The notes beneath the pieces were generated by a model. It saw nothing but the letters and a program-made list of their open reading frames with translations, did not search any database and was not told the DNA's origin. This document shows positions 19,737 through 33,580 of a stretch of DNA of 64,000 nucleotides, one piece after another. Both the position numbers and the translations under genes were made by a program. The DNA lies in contig CM041298.1 in assembly GCA_023052935.1 (NCBI GenBank), forward strand, positions 52,955,813 through 53,019,812. Reading direction: 5' to 3'. How positions within the stretch are numbered: position 1 is the stretch's first letter; the number at the start of each line of letters is the position of its first letter. Source of the DNA: Piezodorus guildinii. Taxonomy: Eukaryota > Arthropoda > Insecta > Hemiptera > Pentatomidae.

Positions 19737-19815
19737 CATATACACACATACACATACACACAATATACACATACCCATACACACACTCACACATACATAC
19801 ATATATAATTATATA
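19657..19815. repeat. TA/CA microsatellite in the Penelope terminal repeat
   Basis: (TA)n followed by mixed TACACA repeats. It is the proximal continuation of the repeat cut at 14253 by the gypsy insertion. The same tract in the other terminal repeat is 23410-23710, with different unit numbers. Confidence 0.8.
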
Positions 19816-20011
19816 CTCACACACTCACACAAACAATTACATGTATATAAATATTTATATGCATTCATTCAAAACCACTTACATAACTTCATATATCACA
19901 TAGTTACATTTAATTATATACATTATTTACCAATCTCTAATACACATGCATTCCAAATATATCCACCTATTTATAATTTTTATTTATTATATTTTTATTT
20001 ATCAATCAAAT
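19816..20011 (-). repeat. Penelope terminal repeat, proximal part (3' of ORF)
   Basis: Identical in reading to 23716-23910. It links the ORF stop to the microsatellite. Confidence 0.75.
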
Positions 20012-20820
20012 TCAAAAATTCAATTTATTAATTATATCTGCATAATTTTGACTTATTTTCTTTGAATCTGTTTTGTAATTTACAGTATTTTTTATGTTTT
20101 TAGTTATATAGATTGACTCCAGTATCTTTCTATTTTTGGTTTTTTGTTCTGTATTAAGTATTTGTATATTTTCAAAATTAAATTCATGTTTGTTAGTTAT
20201 ACTATGATTGGATAGAGCTGTAATATTTATATTTTTAATATTTTTGCAATTGGAAATGTGTTGTTTTGATCTAGTCTTTAACATTTTTGATGTTTCTCCA
20301 ATATAAGTTTTATGACAATTTTTACAATATATTTTATAAATGGTATGAAGTTTATTTTCTTTTTCTATTTTATCCTTCATATTGGTGAAATATGTATTTA
20401 TTTTATTATTATTGTATAATCCAAGTTTTATGTTATAATGATCATATTGTTTAAATGTATTTTGTATTTTTTCTGTTAAACCTGGTATGTAATTCATTTT
20501 GAAGAATTTAATTTGTTTTTTATTTATTTGATTTAAATTAGTTGTTTGATTAAATTCATTATTTGGTTCCTTATCTATTTTATCTTTTTTGTAAAATTCA
20601 TTAATTGTGCTCTGTCTTATTCTACTGTTAATTTTATCCTGTGTATTATTTTCTTTATGATACCTATCGTTATTAATCATTCTATCTATATTTTTAGTAT
20701 CGTTTACAATTTTAAGATTTTTATACCATATTTTATTTATTATTTTTTTCGGATAAAGATTTTCTATCAATATATTATAAATATTTCCTTTTATTTCTTT
20801 TATATATTCACTATCTGTTT
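20012..20820 (-). CDS. Penelope-like GIY-YIG endonuclease domain (downstream of frameshift)
   Basis: This frame opens right after a TAA at about 20824 and runs to the stop at 20012, about 268 codons; its first ATG lies well inside. Counting from 20770: IYKIYC at 144-149 and KTYIGET at 154-160 form the GIY-YIG core, R167 and E218 (ILESIY) match the catalytic Arg and Glu, and C149, C152 and H171 fit the Cys/His motif of Penelope endonucleases. The enzyme nicks target DNA so that the reverse transcriptase can prime there. It is very rich in Asn, Ile and Lys because the DNA is so A+T-rich. It was most likely one protein with the upstream ORF. Confidence 0.85.
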
Positions 20821-22841
20821 ATTTTCTTTGCTTTGTTGATTATATTATTAACTATATTAATTTTTTGATAGTAGGGGTGTGCAGATAAAAAGTTAAGACA
20901 TGTATTACTACTGTTTTCTTTTTTCGTCCATTTTGTGGTAATTTTTTTATTATCTTTATCAATAATAATTAACATATCTAAATATCTTATTTCATTATTA
21001 ATAGCTTCTTCTATTGTAAATTTTAAATTGAAATTTTTATTATTAAACTTGTCTACTATTTCTTTGTGTTTATTTTTTTCAGTGATAATTAATAAGTCAT
21101 CTATGTATTTTGTTAATAAAAAAGGTTTAACATCTATATTTTGTAAAACTTTATCTATCAAATTATTCATGTATATTCCACTTAAATTGACTGACATAAC
21201 ACCTCCCATTGGTAAACCATTCATCTGTTTATAGTATCTATCTTCAAATTTAAAGTAATTATTATTTGTGCATATGATTATTCCTTCAATAAATATTTTT
21301 TTGTCTTTAATTGTTGAATCATTTTTAATTTCCTCCCAATTATTTTCAATTATTTTAATTACTTTGTTAATAGGTATATTTGTAAATAATGAAGTTACAT
21401 CTAAACTGATTATATCTATTTTTTTATTATTAAAATTTAATTTATTTAAAATCTCTTTTAATTGTGTGGAATTTTTTATATCATAGTTATTATTATTATT
21501 AAAATTATTTAAAGAAGGATTCAGAAATTTTGATATTGCTTCTGTTGGGCCATTTATATTATTAATAATTGGTCTTAATTCATGATTTATTTTATGTACC
21601 TTCATTAATCCATGTATCCTTGGTATTGTCATGTCAGTTACTTGTAATTTGTTTTTTATTCTTTTATCAATATATCCTTTTTTAAATAATTTATCTACAT
21701 ATGTACTTATTCTATTAGTTAGTTCTTTAAATGGGTCATTTCTTAATTCTTTATATGTATTTTTATCATTTAATAATAAATTCATTTTATCTAAATATTC
21801 TTTCTTATACATTACAACAATTCTCTTTGTTTTATCGGATTTAATTATTATTATCTCTTTATTGTTTTTCATAAAGTATTGAAAATCTTTCAAGTCTTTT
21901 AAAATTTGTTTATTTATATTCGTTGTATTTATTCTATTATTATTTATTTTATTTTTATTAATATAGTTACTAATTATTCTACATATATTATTTCTAGTTG
22001 CGTTAATATGGTTGTCTGATGTTTCAATATTATCAAAAATTAGTTCTACATCTGTTATAAGTTTTATTATTTCTTTATCTTTGTTTATTAAATCAAAACT
22101 AAATTTTTCTCCTAACGATAATAAATTTCTAATATTATTAGGTATGGTTAGGTTGGTTTTATTAACAATTCTATTATTAATTTTGTGTAAGTTAAGATAT
22201 TTGTATAAATCATTATCTCTGTTGTACTTATTTTCATAATTCTCAAATAAAATCTTATCATTAATTATATTGTTTGTTGTTATAGATGTTAATTTATTAA
22301 TATTGTCATTATCAATAAATTTATTCAATTTAATCTTATTGATATTTGGTTTCCTTATTATTTTTTTCATTTTTGCATCTAATTTAATTTTTTTTAATTT
22401 TAGACAAGTTTCAGTAAATTGATTTATAATATTTCTAATTTTAAATTTTATATCTATTATTGAACTATTATCATTTAGTTTAATATTTTCAACTATATTA
22501 TCTATTTTTTTCCATATTTTATATTTAGTCCATTGAGTTTGTTTTATTTCCAATTGCAAAATATTTCTAGCTATATTATTGAAATAATTAACTTTATTAG
22601 TATTAATTAAAACTTGATTACTAAATAAATTATCAATATTTTGTATTTTGAAAAATATATGTTGTGGTATTAAATTAAGTTCTTTATTATGCTTCAAGTA
22701 ATAATATTTGTTAACCATATATGATAATGAATTACATAATTTAAATATATTTATACTTGCTTCCTTATGTTCACTTAAAATTGTTTCTAATTTCACTATT
22801 AATGTTCTTCTTGCACTTTTCATATGGTGTTCCATTTCCAT
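20811..22841 (-). CDS. Penelope-like reverse transcriptase (upstream of frameshift)
   Basis: 676 codons from ATG at 22841. The N-terminal ~300 residues are poorly conserved, Asn/Lys/Ile-rich linker. The RT includes KSDKTKRIVVM, IPRIHGLMKVHK and LRPIINN, the catalytic block SLDVTSLFTNIP (about 479), GLPMGG (about 542), catalytic KYIDDL (about 578) and RYLDMLI. These are hallmark Penelope/telomerase-type RT motifs; all catalytic aspartates are present. The frame ends KKINR at TAG, and moving one base forward resumes the endonuclease frame. Only the 9-base stretch between the two stops allows the shift, so either one extra base (A-run AAAATAAAC) or a programmed +1 shift is needed. Confidence 0.9.
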   Translation of the reverse strand: MEMEHHMKSARRTLIVKLETILSEHKEASINIFKLCNSLSYMVNKYYYLKHNKELNLIPQHIFFKIQNIDNLFSNQVLINTNKVNYFNNIARNILQLEIKQTQWTKYKIWKKIDNIVENIKLNDNSSIIDIKFKIRNIINQFTETCLKLKKIKLDAKMKKIIRKPNINKIKLNKFIDNDNINKLTSITTNNIINDKILFENYENKYNRDNDLYKYLNLHKINNRIVNKTNLTIPNNIRNLLSLGEKFSFDLINKDKEIIKLITDVELIFDNIETSDNHINATRNNICRIISNYINKNKINNNRINTTNINKQILKDLKDFQYFMKNNKEIIIIKSDKTKRIVVMYKKEYLDKMNLLLNDKNTYKELRNDPFKELTNRISTYVDKLFKKGYIDKRIKNKLQVTDMTIPRIHGLMKVHKINHELRPIINNINGPTEAISKFLNPSLNNFNNNNNYDIKNSTQLKEILNKLNFNNKKIDIISLDVTSLFTNIPINKVIKIIENNWEEIKNDSTIKDKKIFIEGIIICTNNNYFKFEDRYYKQMNGLPMGGVMSVNLSGIYMNNLIDKVLQNIDVKPFLLTKYIDDLLIITEKNKHKEIVDKFNNKNFNLKFTIEEAINNEIRYLDMLIIIDKDNKKITTKWTKKENSSNTCLNFLSAHPYYQKINIVNNIINKAKKINR

Positions 22842-22850
22842 ATTAATATT

Positions 22851-23910
<1,060 letters not shown>

Positions 23911-24530
23911 TCAAAAATTCAATTTATTAATTATATCTGCATAATTTTGACTTATTTTCTTTGAATCTGTTTTGTAATTTACAGTATTTTTTATGTTTTT
24001 AGTTATATAGATTGACTCCAGTATCTTTCTATTTTTGGTTTTTTGTTCTGTATTAAGTATTTGTATATTTTCAAAATTAAATTCATGTTTGTTAGTTATA
24101 CTATGATTGGATAGAGCTGTAATATTTATATTTTTAATATTTTTGCAATTGGAAATGTGTTGTTTTGATCTAGTCTTTAACATTTTTGATGTTTCTCCAA
24201 TATAAGTTTTATGACAATTTTTACAATATATTTTATAAATGGTATGAAGTTTATTTTCTTTTTCTATTTTATCCTTCATATTGGTGAAATATGTATTTAT
24301 TTTATTATTATTGTATAATCCAAGTTTTATGTTATAATGATCATATTGTTTAAATGTATTTTGTATTTTTTCTGTTAAACCTGGTATGTAATTCATTTTG
24401 AAGAATTTAATTTGTTTTTTATTTATTTGATTTAAATTAGTTGTTTGATTAAATTCATTATTTGGTTCCTTATCTATTTTATCTTTTTTGTAAAATTCAT
24501 TAATTGTGCTCTGTCTTATTCTACTGTTAA
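23911..24530 (-). pseudogene. Truncated upstream Penelope copy, endonuclease end
   Basis: It reproduces the last ~205 codons of the main ORF, including the full GIY-YIG domain, with no visible difference. Homology stops abruptly at 24530 (main copy 20631) after CTACTGTTAA, where unrelated DNA starts. This is the usual 5' truncation of the upstream unit in Penelope tandems. Confidence 0.85.
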
Positions 24531-25945
24531 AACTAATAGGATAAGAACCTTAGTTATTTCTGTAGTTTTCGAATACAATATAGCAGTAAAGTTTTCTTTA
24601 TATGGGATGATTAAATTATCCATTACCTGTGCTTCACTTTAAAATAACAAACAGACAAACTTAACCAATTTCGAATAATGTTTTACATTTCTCGCGATGA
24701 TTAAACATAATAATCAATTGACTTTATTAAATAACTGTCTTATTCACTTTTCGTTACGACGAACTAAAACTTCTAAAGCGATGAACACTTAATCGGTCTG
24801 AGTTCAAGGTATATGTCATAGGTGTACGACGAAGGATTGTGTGTTTTAATGAAATTTATTTTAATATGGTCTAGCAAGTGTTGAAGGAACCAATAAGACC
24901 GAGAAAAATAATAATTAGAAAAATTTACGAATTTTATCCATGGCTCTAAGGAACGTTTGGGATTTTCAGATCAATGTCGACGTTTGTTAGAACTTCTCAA
25001 CTTTAGAAGGAACTTATTACCAGCTATTTGTGCAGCTAACTTAATGTTATCTCGAGCTGGATTGCGAAGACAAGCCTAAGGCTTGTTCCAATTTGCTTAA
25101 TGCATCACTTCCTTACTGATTCATTTGCCCAAGTCGGAAAGCCGTCAAGGGAATTAATTAAAAAGATATTCCAAGTTCCTATGCTGAGACCCAACAAGAT
25201 GTACCAATTATTCGAATCAAACAAATTCTGTTAAATTACATGCAAATTAAAAATCTGCTCCACTTAACACACGGCTTTCCCTTAACCTAGTTGAAATCAA
25301 TTTAAGAAGTTTTAAATATGTTTAATAAAAAAACAAAAAACTTTAAGAATTACATGTATTTTCGGTGGGAACATATGTTTTAGATTAAGTAATATAAAAT
25401 AATTATGTACAACTATCACCTATGTTTATGCTCTATTTGTCAATATACATTACTTTCAACAGCTTCATATCCTCGAATAAATTTTGGAACGTCCGCAACT
25501 TAAAACATTTTCCTCAAAATAATAAATCTGTAATAAAACATCATAAAATAAAAATAAAAATTGTTATGATAAAAACAATTTAAGAGCACATTTTTTTAGT
25601 TACTTTTTTTTAGAATAGAATTGAAAAAAAAATTCTGGGACTAGGTCCCCTGAGAATAACAGTTATGAGCAATTAAAATAAATAATACAATATGTCTGGC
25701 CAATAGACAAAATAAACGTGATTAATTATTATATACAATGGTAAAATAAAGAGAAATACTATGCTTAAAAAACTAACAAAGAAATAAAGAACAAATAAAA
25801 TTATGCATATCTTCTAACTTTTGTCTTCTGAAAAAATAGAATCATATTTTAACAAAATGGGAAATAAGTGAAATTAAAAGTAAATTAAAATTTAGGTGGT
25901 AAATAGTTATTCATTTAATGTAGATTTCCAGATATAATTGACATA
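24531..25945. other. AT-rich stretch, mostly unassigned
   Basis: The only repeat-like match is 25255-25450, which resembles 7660-7830 and begins with a worn family X end (ACACGGCTTTCCCTTAACC). No coding frame or RNA gene was found. Confidence 0.45.
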
Positions 25946-25949
25946 CCAC

Positions 25950-26290
25950 ATTTGCTGATCGTCTATTTGGGATGACAAAAGGTATAGGGTAAGTTTGAAT
26001 TTGATTGAGGATAAAGAGGCAGCATGGCGGATATGGGTTGGTAAAGAGTTCCAGGGTGTAGTAGAGGGAACAATAAAGGAACGATCAAAAGTTTTGGTTT
26101 GTGTGTAGGAAAGTAAAGGTCAGAATGTCGCCATCTAGTTTCAAGTGAGTGATCTGAGGATTTGAATTGAAGGAAACTGTGGATATAGGAAGGGTGCTGG
26201 GAGTTTATAGTTTGGTAAAGGTATGATCCAAGGAAATATTGCCTGCGGTTGGAGGGAAGCACCCACTTTAATTCACAGTAAAGTGGGTAC
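25950..26290 (-). pseudogene. CR1/L2-like non-LTR retrotransposon, C-terminal end
   Basis: The minus strand encodes HSLETRWRHSDLYFPTHKPK and, after a frameshift near 26060, WNSLPTHIRHAASL followed by a K-x-x-L-type end. The WNSLP...SL...FK/IK pattern is typical of the last part of CR1/L2-like and related RT ORFs. A related copy is at 32105-32590. Broken and short. Confidence 0.6.
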
Positions 26291-27475
26291 CATGTGACCT
26301 CCTTGAAGTCCCGAAGATCTTAAGAAAATGTTCATAATGCGCTATAGTCTGTCCCCAAGCACAGCCCAAATATGTGATTCGTTATACTTAAATTTATGAT
26401 ACCCTCAGTGATACATCTATACTAGTAATGTAAACTCTTGAAAACTGAAAAAAAAAAAATACTTCGACATGCGTTAATAATAAAAATAACTATATTAAAT
26501 ATTAAATAAAACTTTTCTATCGGTCAATCAGTTACAATTTTTTACTATACACAACGAAAAAAAATTATAATTCATTGCCATATCTTTTTTTTTATTTTGT
26601 CTAACTTACAAAACGCACTAGAAGAGGTAAGCCTAACTACAATTACTCATTACATTTTGTTTACCGTCTCAGTTCTTTCAAACCATGCTGTGAATAATAT
26701 TATTCGTAAGTAAAGCTTTTTACTCATCATTTTAATAACCCCAAAACAAACGTATTTCCTTGCGAACCTTAACACACGACATGAATACTAAGACCAGTAT
26801 GTCTGTAATAAAGTAAGAATCTACGATAGTAATGTTCAGATTTTTCTTTGATGTGGTTAGAAATTTAACTACAATATTTATAATACTTTTTCATAAGATG
26901 TATATTTTTTGACCGATTCCAAAAAGATTTTTTTTTTTTTTTTCGAAAAATATTTTTCAAATACTTAAAAGACGAATCTTTCCAATCCCAGCCTCATAAC
27001 ACATCTACACGGTAACAGGGGAACCTCCATTAAAATTTTCAGCTTCAAAACCAACGTCATTTTTGAAATACCTCGATGACTATAAATATAAGTGAATAGT
27101 AACTTTATTCTATAAATATAGATTACCTATATTCGCACTGAGAGGGAATGTGAAATACGGAATGAATAAAAAATTTGATTTAAATTGATTAGAAAAGGAA
27201 AATAGGATTGCGAAAAGTAGGGGAATAAAGGAGAATAGAAGACAAACAATATTTGCCAACTCAAGTCACGAAAACATCCCTTATATTCCCCTTCCCTACG
27301 TGTTTTAACCCCAACTCAATTTTAATCTGATTATTTCATGTTATAATTATTCTATTGTATTACCCCTTTTCACAATATTATAAATACAAATTATTAATAA
27401 TAATGAATTACGTTTTAAAACTGTTGAAATACACATAATATAAATTACTTTGATAATTTAAGTTAAGAAAGAATT
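26291..27475. other. AT-rich stretch, nothing recognised
   Basis: No ORF, RNA gene or shared repeat found by eye, apart from homopolymer T at 26925-26942. Confidence 0.45.
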
Positions 27476-27479
27476 TCAG

Positions 27480-28135
27480 CATTTCACAATTTATAATTCT
27501 ATTCATTTTTTTAGTTTCACTAATCTATATATGAAATAAATAATAACCGAAATTATTCCGTTCATAAAAAATTTCGAGTTCCATTTTTCAACGGAAATAC
27601 ACGTTTTAGGCTACCCTGAGTCCAACTAACCCGACTTCAGTTAAACTAAGTCCCGCAAAAAAGTCTGTGTCTATACGCTCGAGATGTTACCTTTCATCTT
27701 CAATTTACTATGTGCCAAAAAAATACAGTATCAACTTATTAAAGATTGATAAAAAACAACTAAGTATATAAGTTGAATGAATTTGGTAACTGATTAACAA
27801 GAAAAATAAGAAAAATGTGATTTTAATTTCAATTTGTGTTTTATGAATATTAGAAGAGTAACATATATGTATAATATACCGTTGGAAAGATAAAGATTTT
27901 AGAAAAAATATTATCCCGTATAAAAAGCTTTAAATGTAATGCGGAATGAGGAAAAGGGCATAACATTAAGTGATTATTGTAGATAATAATTTATATTGTT
28001 AGAATATTTAATCTAAAACACATGTTTCCATAGGAAATCAATTTATTTTTTTTAATGTTATTATTTTAAGTCTTACACAATTTAAAAATTCTTAAATTGA
28101 TTTTAATAACCGAGGTAAGTGAAAGCAGTGTGTTG
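27480..28135 (-). repeat. Family X copy, degenerate, minus strand
   Basis: It shows the right-end region first (TTTCGAGTTCCATTTTTC, TCCCGCAAAAAAGTCTGTG), then ATACCGTTGGAAAGATAAAG, and the left end GAGGTAAGTGAAAGCAGTGTGTTGC. The central GCCCTGTCAGAC part is missing. Confidence 0.6.
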
Positions 28136-29145
28136 CGCTAAACAGAGTTTCAATACTTCATCTCGAGTACTATGAAACGAGCAGATGTCTATTACCACTC
28201 AACATAGAGCTGGTTACATGCGTCCTAAAGTTAATTATGTTAATTTAAGTTTCTAACATCATAATACAAACCCTCTTCTTTATAAACTACCTCTCAGCTT
28301 GTAACCCTTCATATGATAAAATTACAAAATATAGGTACCATTAAAATTATTGAAACTGAATTTTATTCACATAAACTAAGCGTAACTGAAACTCTTTTTT
28401 ATTTTGAAAGAAATTGTTCACGAACGTAGGTTAAAATCTTTCGGTCAGCCTAGATAGATCGAAATGTTGTAAAATTATTCAATCAACAAACTCCTAGTTT
28501 TGTAAAATATGAGCGATCCAACATTTTTTTTTTTTTTTTTACATCAATCGGCGAATATGAACCACTCCAATATCATTACTAATTATTTTTTTTCTTCTTC
28601 GCACCACCCGCCTTCGCTCTACTCCAATCCTCTATCATCCTTAACTGTATCTCTCATGTCTTCTTTGGTCCATTTTTCCTCTCTACCCCACAGGAGCACT
28701 CCTAACATCTGTTAGTTTTTCCGCTAAAAGCTCTTTACCCAAGCAGTCTTAATCCAAGATTTTTAACTGTCCCAGTTCTTTTTTTATTATTTTTTTTTTT
28801 TACATATCCACCTCTCGATTTAGTCTCTCGTTTTTTATTCTGACCATGTGCCCGTGCACCTCGGTTTACCGGTCTTCAGGATTGTTTACAGATCCTCCAA
28901 ATTCCTGTTTACTTCTTTATTGGATTTTAACCAATATCACTCTTAAATTTTGTAGGGGTTTATGAATCCTTCTAAAAATTCTCCTCTCAATCTTTAGGAT
29001 TTTCCTAGGTTTGGAAGACTGGCTGTTTTAAAATATACAGATACACTAATCACTGTTCTTACACCCGTACTGAAGTGCCTTGTTATTGCATCAGAGTACG
29101 GTTTTTTTTATATGTAGATGTTTCTAATGACTATGTTACCCTTTG

Positions 29146-29186
<41 letters not shown>

Positions 29187-30039
29187 ATATATATATATGT
29201 ATGTGTGCGTGTGTAGTTTATTCTGTTGGTAGTTAAAAATACTAACCAATAACTAAGAAACTTTATGTTTTTTAATTTATTTATTTCATCATATAAGTAA
29301 AGAAAAAAAAACATTGATTGGAGCAATTTCATTGCCATGAAAAATTAATGCTAGGGTGATGTAATTTATACTACCACGACTGTACTAGTCTAAATTACTT
29401 ACAGTTCATTTTTAAATTTAAAAAATAATCATAAACTTCATTCCTATTTAATAAACGTTATGTTTTTGTTTTTTTTATTTTTTCAATTGGAAAACCAATT
29501 TGCAAAGTGTAACTACAGCTCTTGTAAAACTAGGTATAGAAATTTCGTGGAATTGAAATACTCTTTCACTTTTTTTATTCTAACTAAAAGTGTGATGTTT
29601 TTTATTTATTTCTCCATTGATCAATACCGTGTTTTTGAGTTCATTTCGGACATAACGTACTGTGAAAATTGGCAATTTGTCTGATTAAGAGAAGTATTAA
29701 TCTAACAATAATTGTTTAAGCTCAGTATTTTAACAAACTTCATTATATTATAAATTATTTCAAAGATTAATTATAAGATATACCACCTAAATCTTAAAAA
29801 CGGCAAATTGACTTTTCCGTATAACAGGCCCATATTCCGTGACATCACAATCATGTAAAACAAATTCATTTTATCATTTCATACAAAGAAAGCTATTCTA
29901 CCATATGTTAGTATCATTTATAAGGTATCTATAATGATAAAAGCATCATTTTTTAGAACTAGAATAATATTTTTTCCTGAAATACACTTGCCGATATACG
30001 ATAGAAAATATATCATATAAATCTGTTATATTTTATTTG
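28136..30039. other. Unassigned sequence with microsatellites
   Basis: About 28500-29000 is pyrimidine-rich with T-runs and no stable frame. A (TA)n/(TG)n microsatellite lies at 29148-29213. Several short frames (28509-28715, 29460-29684) are phenylalanine-rich low-complexity translations. Nothing is called. Confidence 0.4.
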
Positions 30040-30610
30040 TCACTATTGAAATATCCGTTATCATAAAAGCATAAATTTTCCAATAAAGCTTAATTTGTCT
30101 AAAATACTCCAAATAAATATATTATAGGAAGGAAATAGTCAATCAGAGAGAGATTTATTCGAACTTAAAAAAAGGAAGATAGTTTAGAGAAAGAAAATTT
30201 AAAATATTGAATGTAGTCCTGTCAGCCTTTTTCAATCAGAATAAAACCTACATGTTATTATAGCCCAAAAAATATTACACCGATAAAGCGAGTTTGATAA
30301 AAATCGTTATAGTCTTTTTTGAGAAAATCTGTAAGGCATAGAGTGGATATTCTGGTTCACTGTTTTTGTTGAAAAAATAATAGTAAATTCTAGAACATAT
30401 ACGCTCCTAAGATATAAAATTTCAGTTTCTAATTAAAAATATCTTTTTCGAGATAGACTTTCAAGATTTTTATAAAAGCATATTTTTTTTTAATATTTTG
30501 TTTCCGGACATTAGATTAGTAATATAGCTATACTTTAATATAGATATTATATACCGTTGTAAAGCTAAAGACTTTATAATTTTTTTTTTTATGTTACATA
30601 CAAAGTTTTG
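30040..30610 (+). repeat. Family X-like copy, rearranged
   Basis: It has the AGTCCTGTCAGCCTTTTTCA block, TATTACACCGATAAAGCGAG, the ACATATACGCTCCTAAGATA block, and then ATATACCGTTGTAAAGCTAA in reversed order relative to full-length copies. It is therefore either a rearranged copy or two fragments. Confidence 0.55.
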
Positions 30611-30689
30611 AAAGGCAATGCAAAGTGGCGAACACTTATATATTGTTTTTTTTTAAATAAACAACGATCCAATCCCAAACTCTTGAATT

Positions 30690-31440
30690 CCACATCAGAG
30701 ACCTTGAAGTATGGTGTCAGAATTAGAGAATAAAAATAAATCCCACCAAATCACCTTTACCCTTCGTCGTAAACCTATGACATCCTGCCCAACAGTATGC
30801 TTCAATAACACTCCTCTTGTCCCGTTTGAACAGATCCGATACCTAGGACTGCACCTGGACAAACGTCTCACATGGAACCCTCATACAAGACTGGAAAGTC
30901 AAGAAACTGCTCGACGTTTTCGACTACTTCAACACTTACTGGACAAACGCTTAAACCTTCCACTTAAGCACAAAAGACTCATTTACATGACTATCATAAG
31001 ACCAATATGGACTTACGGAGTAGAAATTTGGGGCTCTACTAAACAATCAAATTCATCTCGTCTCCAATCCTTACAATCCAAAATCCTTCGAAAAATCCTC
31101 AATGCTCCCTATTTTTTCGCAAATAAACTCATTCATAAAGACCTTAATATTCCCTTTGTTGCTGACTTGGCCTGAACCAGGTACCACTCCTTTCATGACA
31201 AACTTCATTCCCACTCTAACCCACTAGTTTCAATCCTTGCTTCCTATACAATCCCTGATAATCCTCCGAGGCGTCTGAAAAGAAGATGGCCCCGAGACCT
31301 TCTAGTTTAACATAGTCTTTGGAGAGCTGCCAATGGGTAGTATCCCTACATATGAATCATGTCAACTTATCTTGTATCACATTTACTAAATGTATTTTAT
31401 TATACAGTTGTAAATACCAATATATATATTTAAAAAAAAA
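30690..31440 (+). pseudogene. Jockey-type retrotransposon, 3' end
   Basis: From the RT thumb (HQITFTLRRKPMTSCP, RYLGLHLDKRLTWNPH) through IIRPIWTYGVEIWGST to NAPYFFANKLIHKDLN in one open frame of 154 codons, ending at TGA 31173 inside the usual LA-R-x-R-Y sequence. The RLKRRWPRDLL end, family 3' UTR and poly-A (31430-31442) follow. It is 5'-truncated; the youngest-looking fragment after the one at 43979. Confidence 0.8.
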
Positions 31441-31442
31441 AG

Positions 31443-32100
31443 AAATCTAAATTTGAGGGATAACGTTCAAGGGATAACAACCCGACAAAAATCCGTTTAT
31501 GGTGAAAACTCTTTGTTTTTTATTAAATACTATTAAATAACTTTGTTATTTTTTTTTCAGTTCATTTTATTTTATGTTACTTTTTACTATATATAAAAAA
31601 AAAAAAAAAGAATCTCGGAAATCTTTCAAGAACAAATTCCTGAGATTTAGCGTTTTGAAATTATTAGTAGGCGATTTTTCTTTAATATTTGATTGTTTTT
31701 CATAATTGCTAAATGCCTGTAAACAGCTATAAATACTGTTATACCTAAATATATTAACCATTAAATAATAATGTGCAGATTTCTTTTTAAATTTTATATT
31801 TAGCATTAACAGAAAGAAAAGTAAATTTTATTCTGGGACCTTCAATCCCCTAAGAATAACAGAAAAGTACAGAACTGAGACTTGTATCTGGCACAAAAAC
31901 AAAAACATTAAAAAAAATACAAACTTAAGATATACTAATATTATTTATAAAAGAACTAAATACGGCTACTTAGTATATATATGTTCATAAATATATAATG
32001 ATATGGGTTAGTGTGTGAAGATATATTATAATTTTGCTTCGTATGGTATAATAAGATCATAGAAAAAAACCAAAAGAAAAAAAAAAAAAAGAAGTTGTTT
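31443..32100. other. AT-rich stretch, nothing recognised
   Basis: Contains a 79-codon minus-strand frame (31567-31806) of low-complexity K/N/F composition. No repeat assignment. Confidence 0.4.
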
Positions 32101-32104
32101 ACAT

Positions 32105-32590
32105 ATTTGTAGTGGTCCTCATTTTAGAATGGAATATGACCATTATTCTAACATTTTGTGAACAATCAGTCAGTAGATGGATGTCTGAGAAGATGAAGGA
32201 ACAGTTTGCTTTTAAATGACGTTAAAGAAGGTGCTTTGCGTATAGAGGTAGGTATGGAATTCCAGACCGAAGTGGCACTCAAATTAAATGATTTTTTAAA
32301 TGATGATGAGTAGAGTACGATGGGAAGGAAAATAGAGGTTAGTGGGCTGAGATCTTGTGTTAAAGGAATGTACCGATAAACAAGCGATGATTAGGTGGAG
32401 AATGCAGGATGGATTTTTGGTATTTAAAGTGCGAAATAGGAATACTCCAAGGAAATACGGTTGCTATGAAACTGGATTGAACCACTTCAACTCGGCATAC
32501 CTGTCGGAGACATTAAAGCTCCTTAGGGCTCCGAAGATGAATCTAATGAAACATTTCATAAGTCATTCGTTTCATAAAAAATGTGTATGA
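32105..32590 (-). pseudogene. CR1/L2-like non-LTR retrotransposon, C-terminal end
   Basis: On the minus strand, codons around 32290-32168 read ATSVWNSIPTSIRKAPSL, then TSFKSKLFLHLLRHPSTD and a stop: the WN-x-(I/L)P...SL..FK..L ending of CR1-like ORFs. Upstream QPTNLYFPSHRTL precedes it in another frame, so at least one indel has occurred. The plus-strand frame here (32357-32590) is a shadow. Confidence 0.65.
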
Positions 32591-32739
32591 ATAAAAGTTT
32601 AAATATATACTATCCCATTTAATTGCTGAAGCAACACTGTTTTTTTTACCATTCATGTCAGTTGGCTTTTGGAGAAATTTTTAAGTGTTTAATTAACTTA
32701 ATTTAAATTTATGAGTAAATAATCTTTTTTTTTTTTTAC

Positions 32740-33580
32740 TTTCAATTATCTATATATGTAACATATAGTAAGTGAAAGTATTGCGATGATGAAAATTTTT
32801 CGTTTTAGGGTCCCCTGAGTCCAAATAAAACCTAATCCCGAAAAAAGGTCTGTGTTTCTGTGGTAAGTCTAGCGCAAAAACGATATGTCGTACGAAACTG
32901 AAATTTAATATTTAAGATAACTATAAGCCCGAGATGTTACAGCCACTTTTTTATCATAATCGGCTAATCAGAAGAGCCTCTTTGTACCATTTATATTGCA
33001 CTTTTTTTTTATGATTTTCTCGAAAAAGGCTATAACGATTTTGACCAGACTTGCTATATCGATGTAAAATTTATTGGGCTTTAATATCATGGAGGTTTAA
33101 TTCTGATGAAAATAGTCTGACAGGGCTTAAATGCCGAAATTTTAAAATTTCTTCCTCTAAACTACCTTTAATTTTGTACATTCCAAAACATTAACCATAT
33201 CATTCTAATGACATCGATGAAGGACAGATAAATATACAAGTTGGACGAATTTGGTGACCTGATATTTTTTAACGTAATTTTTGGATTTACTGATAATAAG
33301 AACAGTAATATAGACGTATAATATACCGTTGGTAAGAGAAAGATTTTAGAATAAATTTTATCTGATACACAGAGTTGTAAAAGGTAATATACAGTGACGA
33401 ATGGAGAATGAAATTATTACTGATTAACAATTTTATAGAGATATATTATTTAATCGAAATTATATGTTTCCAGCGAAAATGAATCCACGTTTCATTAAAA
33501 TCAACTTCAAACATTTTTCTAAAATTGATTTTTAAAGTCGAGGTAAGTGAAAGTCGTGTGTTGCTTGCACCAGATTTTTT
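32740..33580 (-). repeat. Family X copy, near full length, minus strand
   Basis: Right end (AGTAAGTGAAAGTATTGCGA) at 32768, then GAGATGTTACAGCCACTTTT, GACAGGGCTTAAATGCCG, ATACCGTTGGTAAGAGAAAG and the left end GAGGTAAGTGAAAGTCGTG followed by TGTTGCTTGCACCAGATTTT near 33540-33577. It has the inverted AGTGAAAGT ends. Confidence 0.7.
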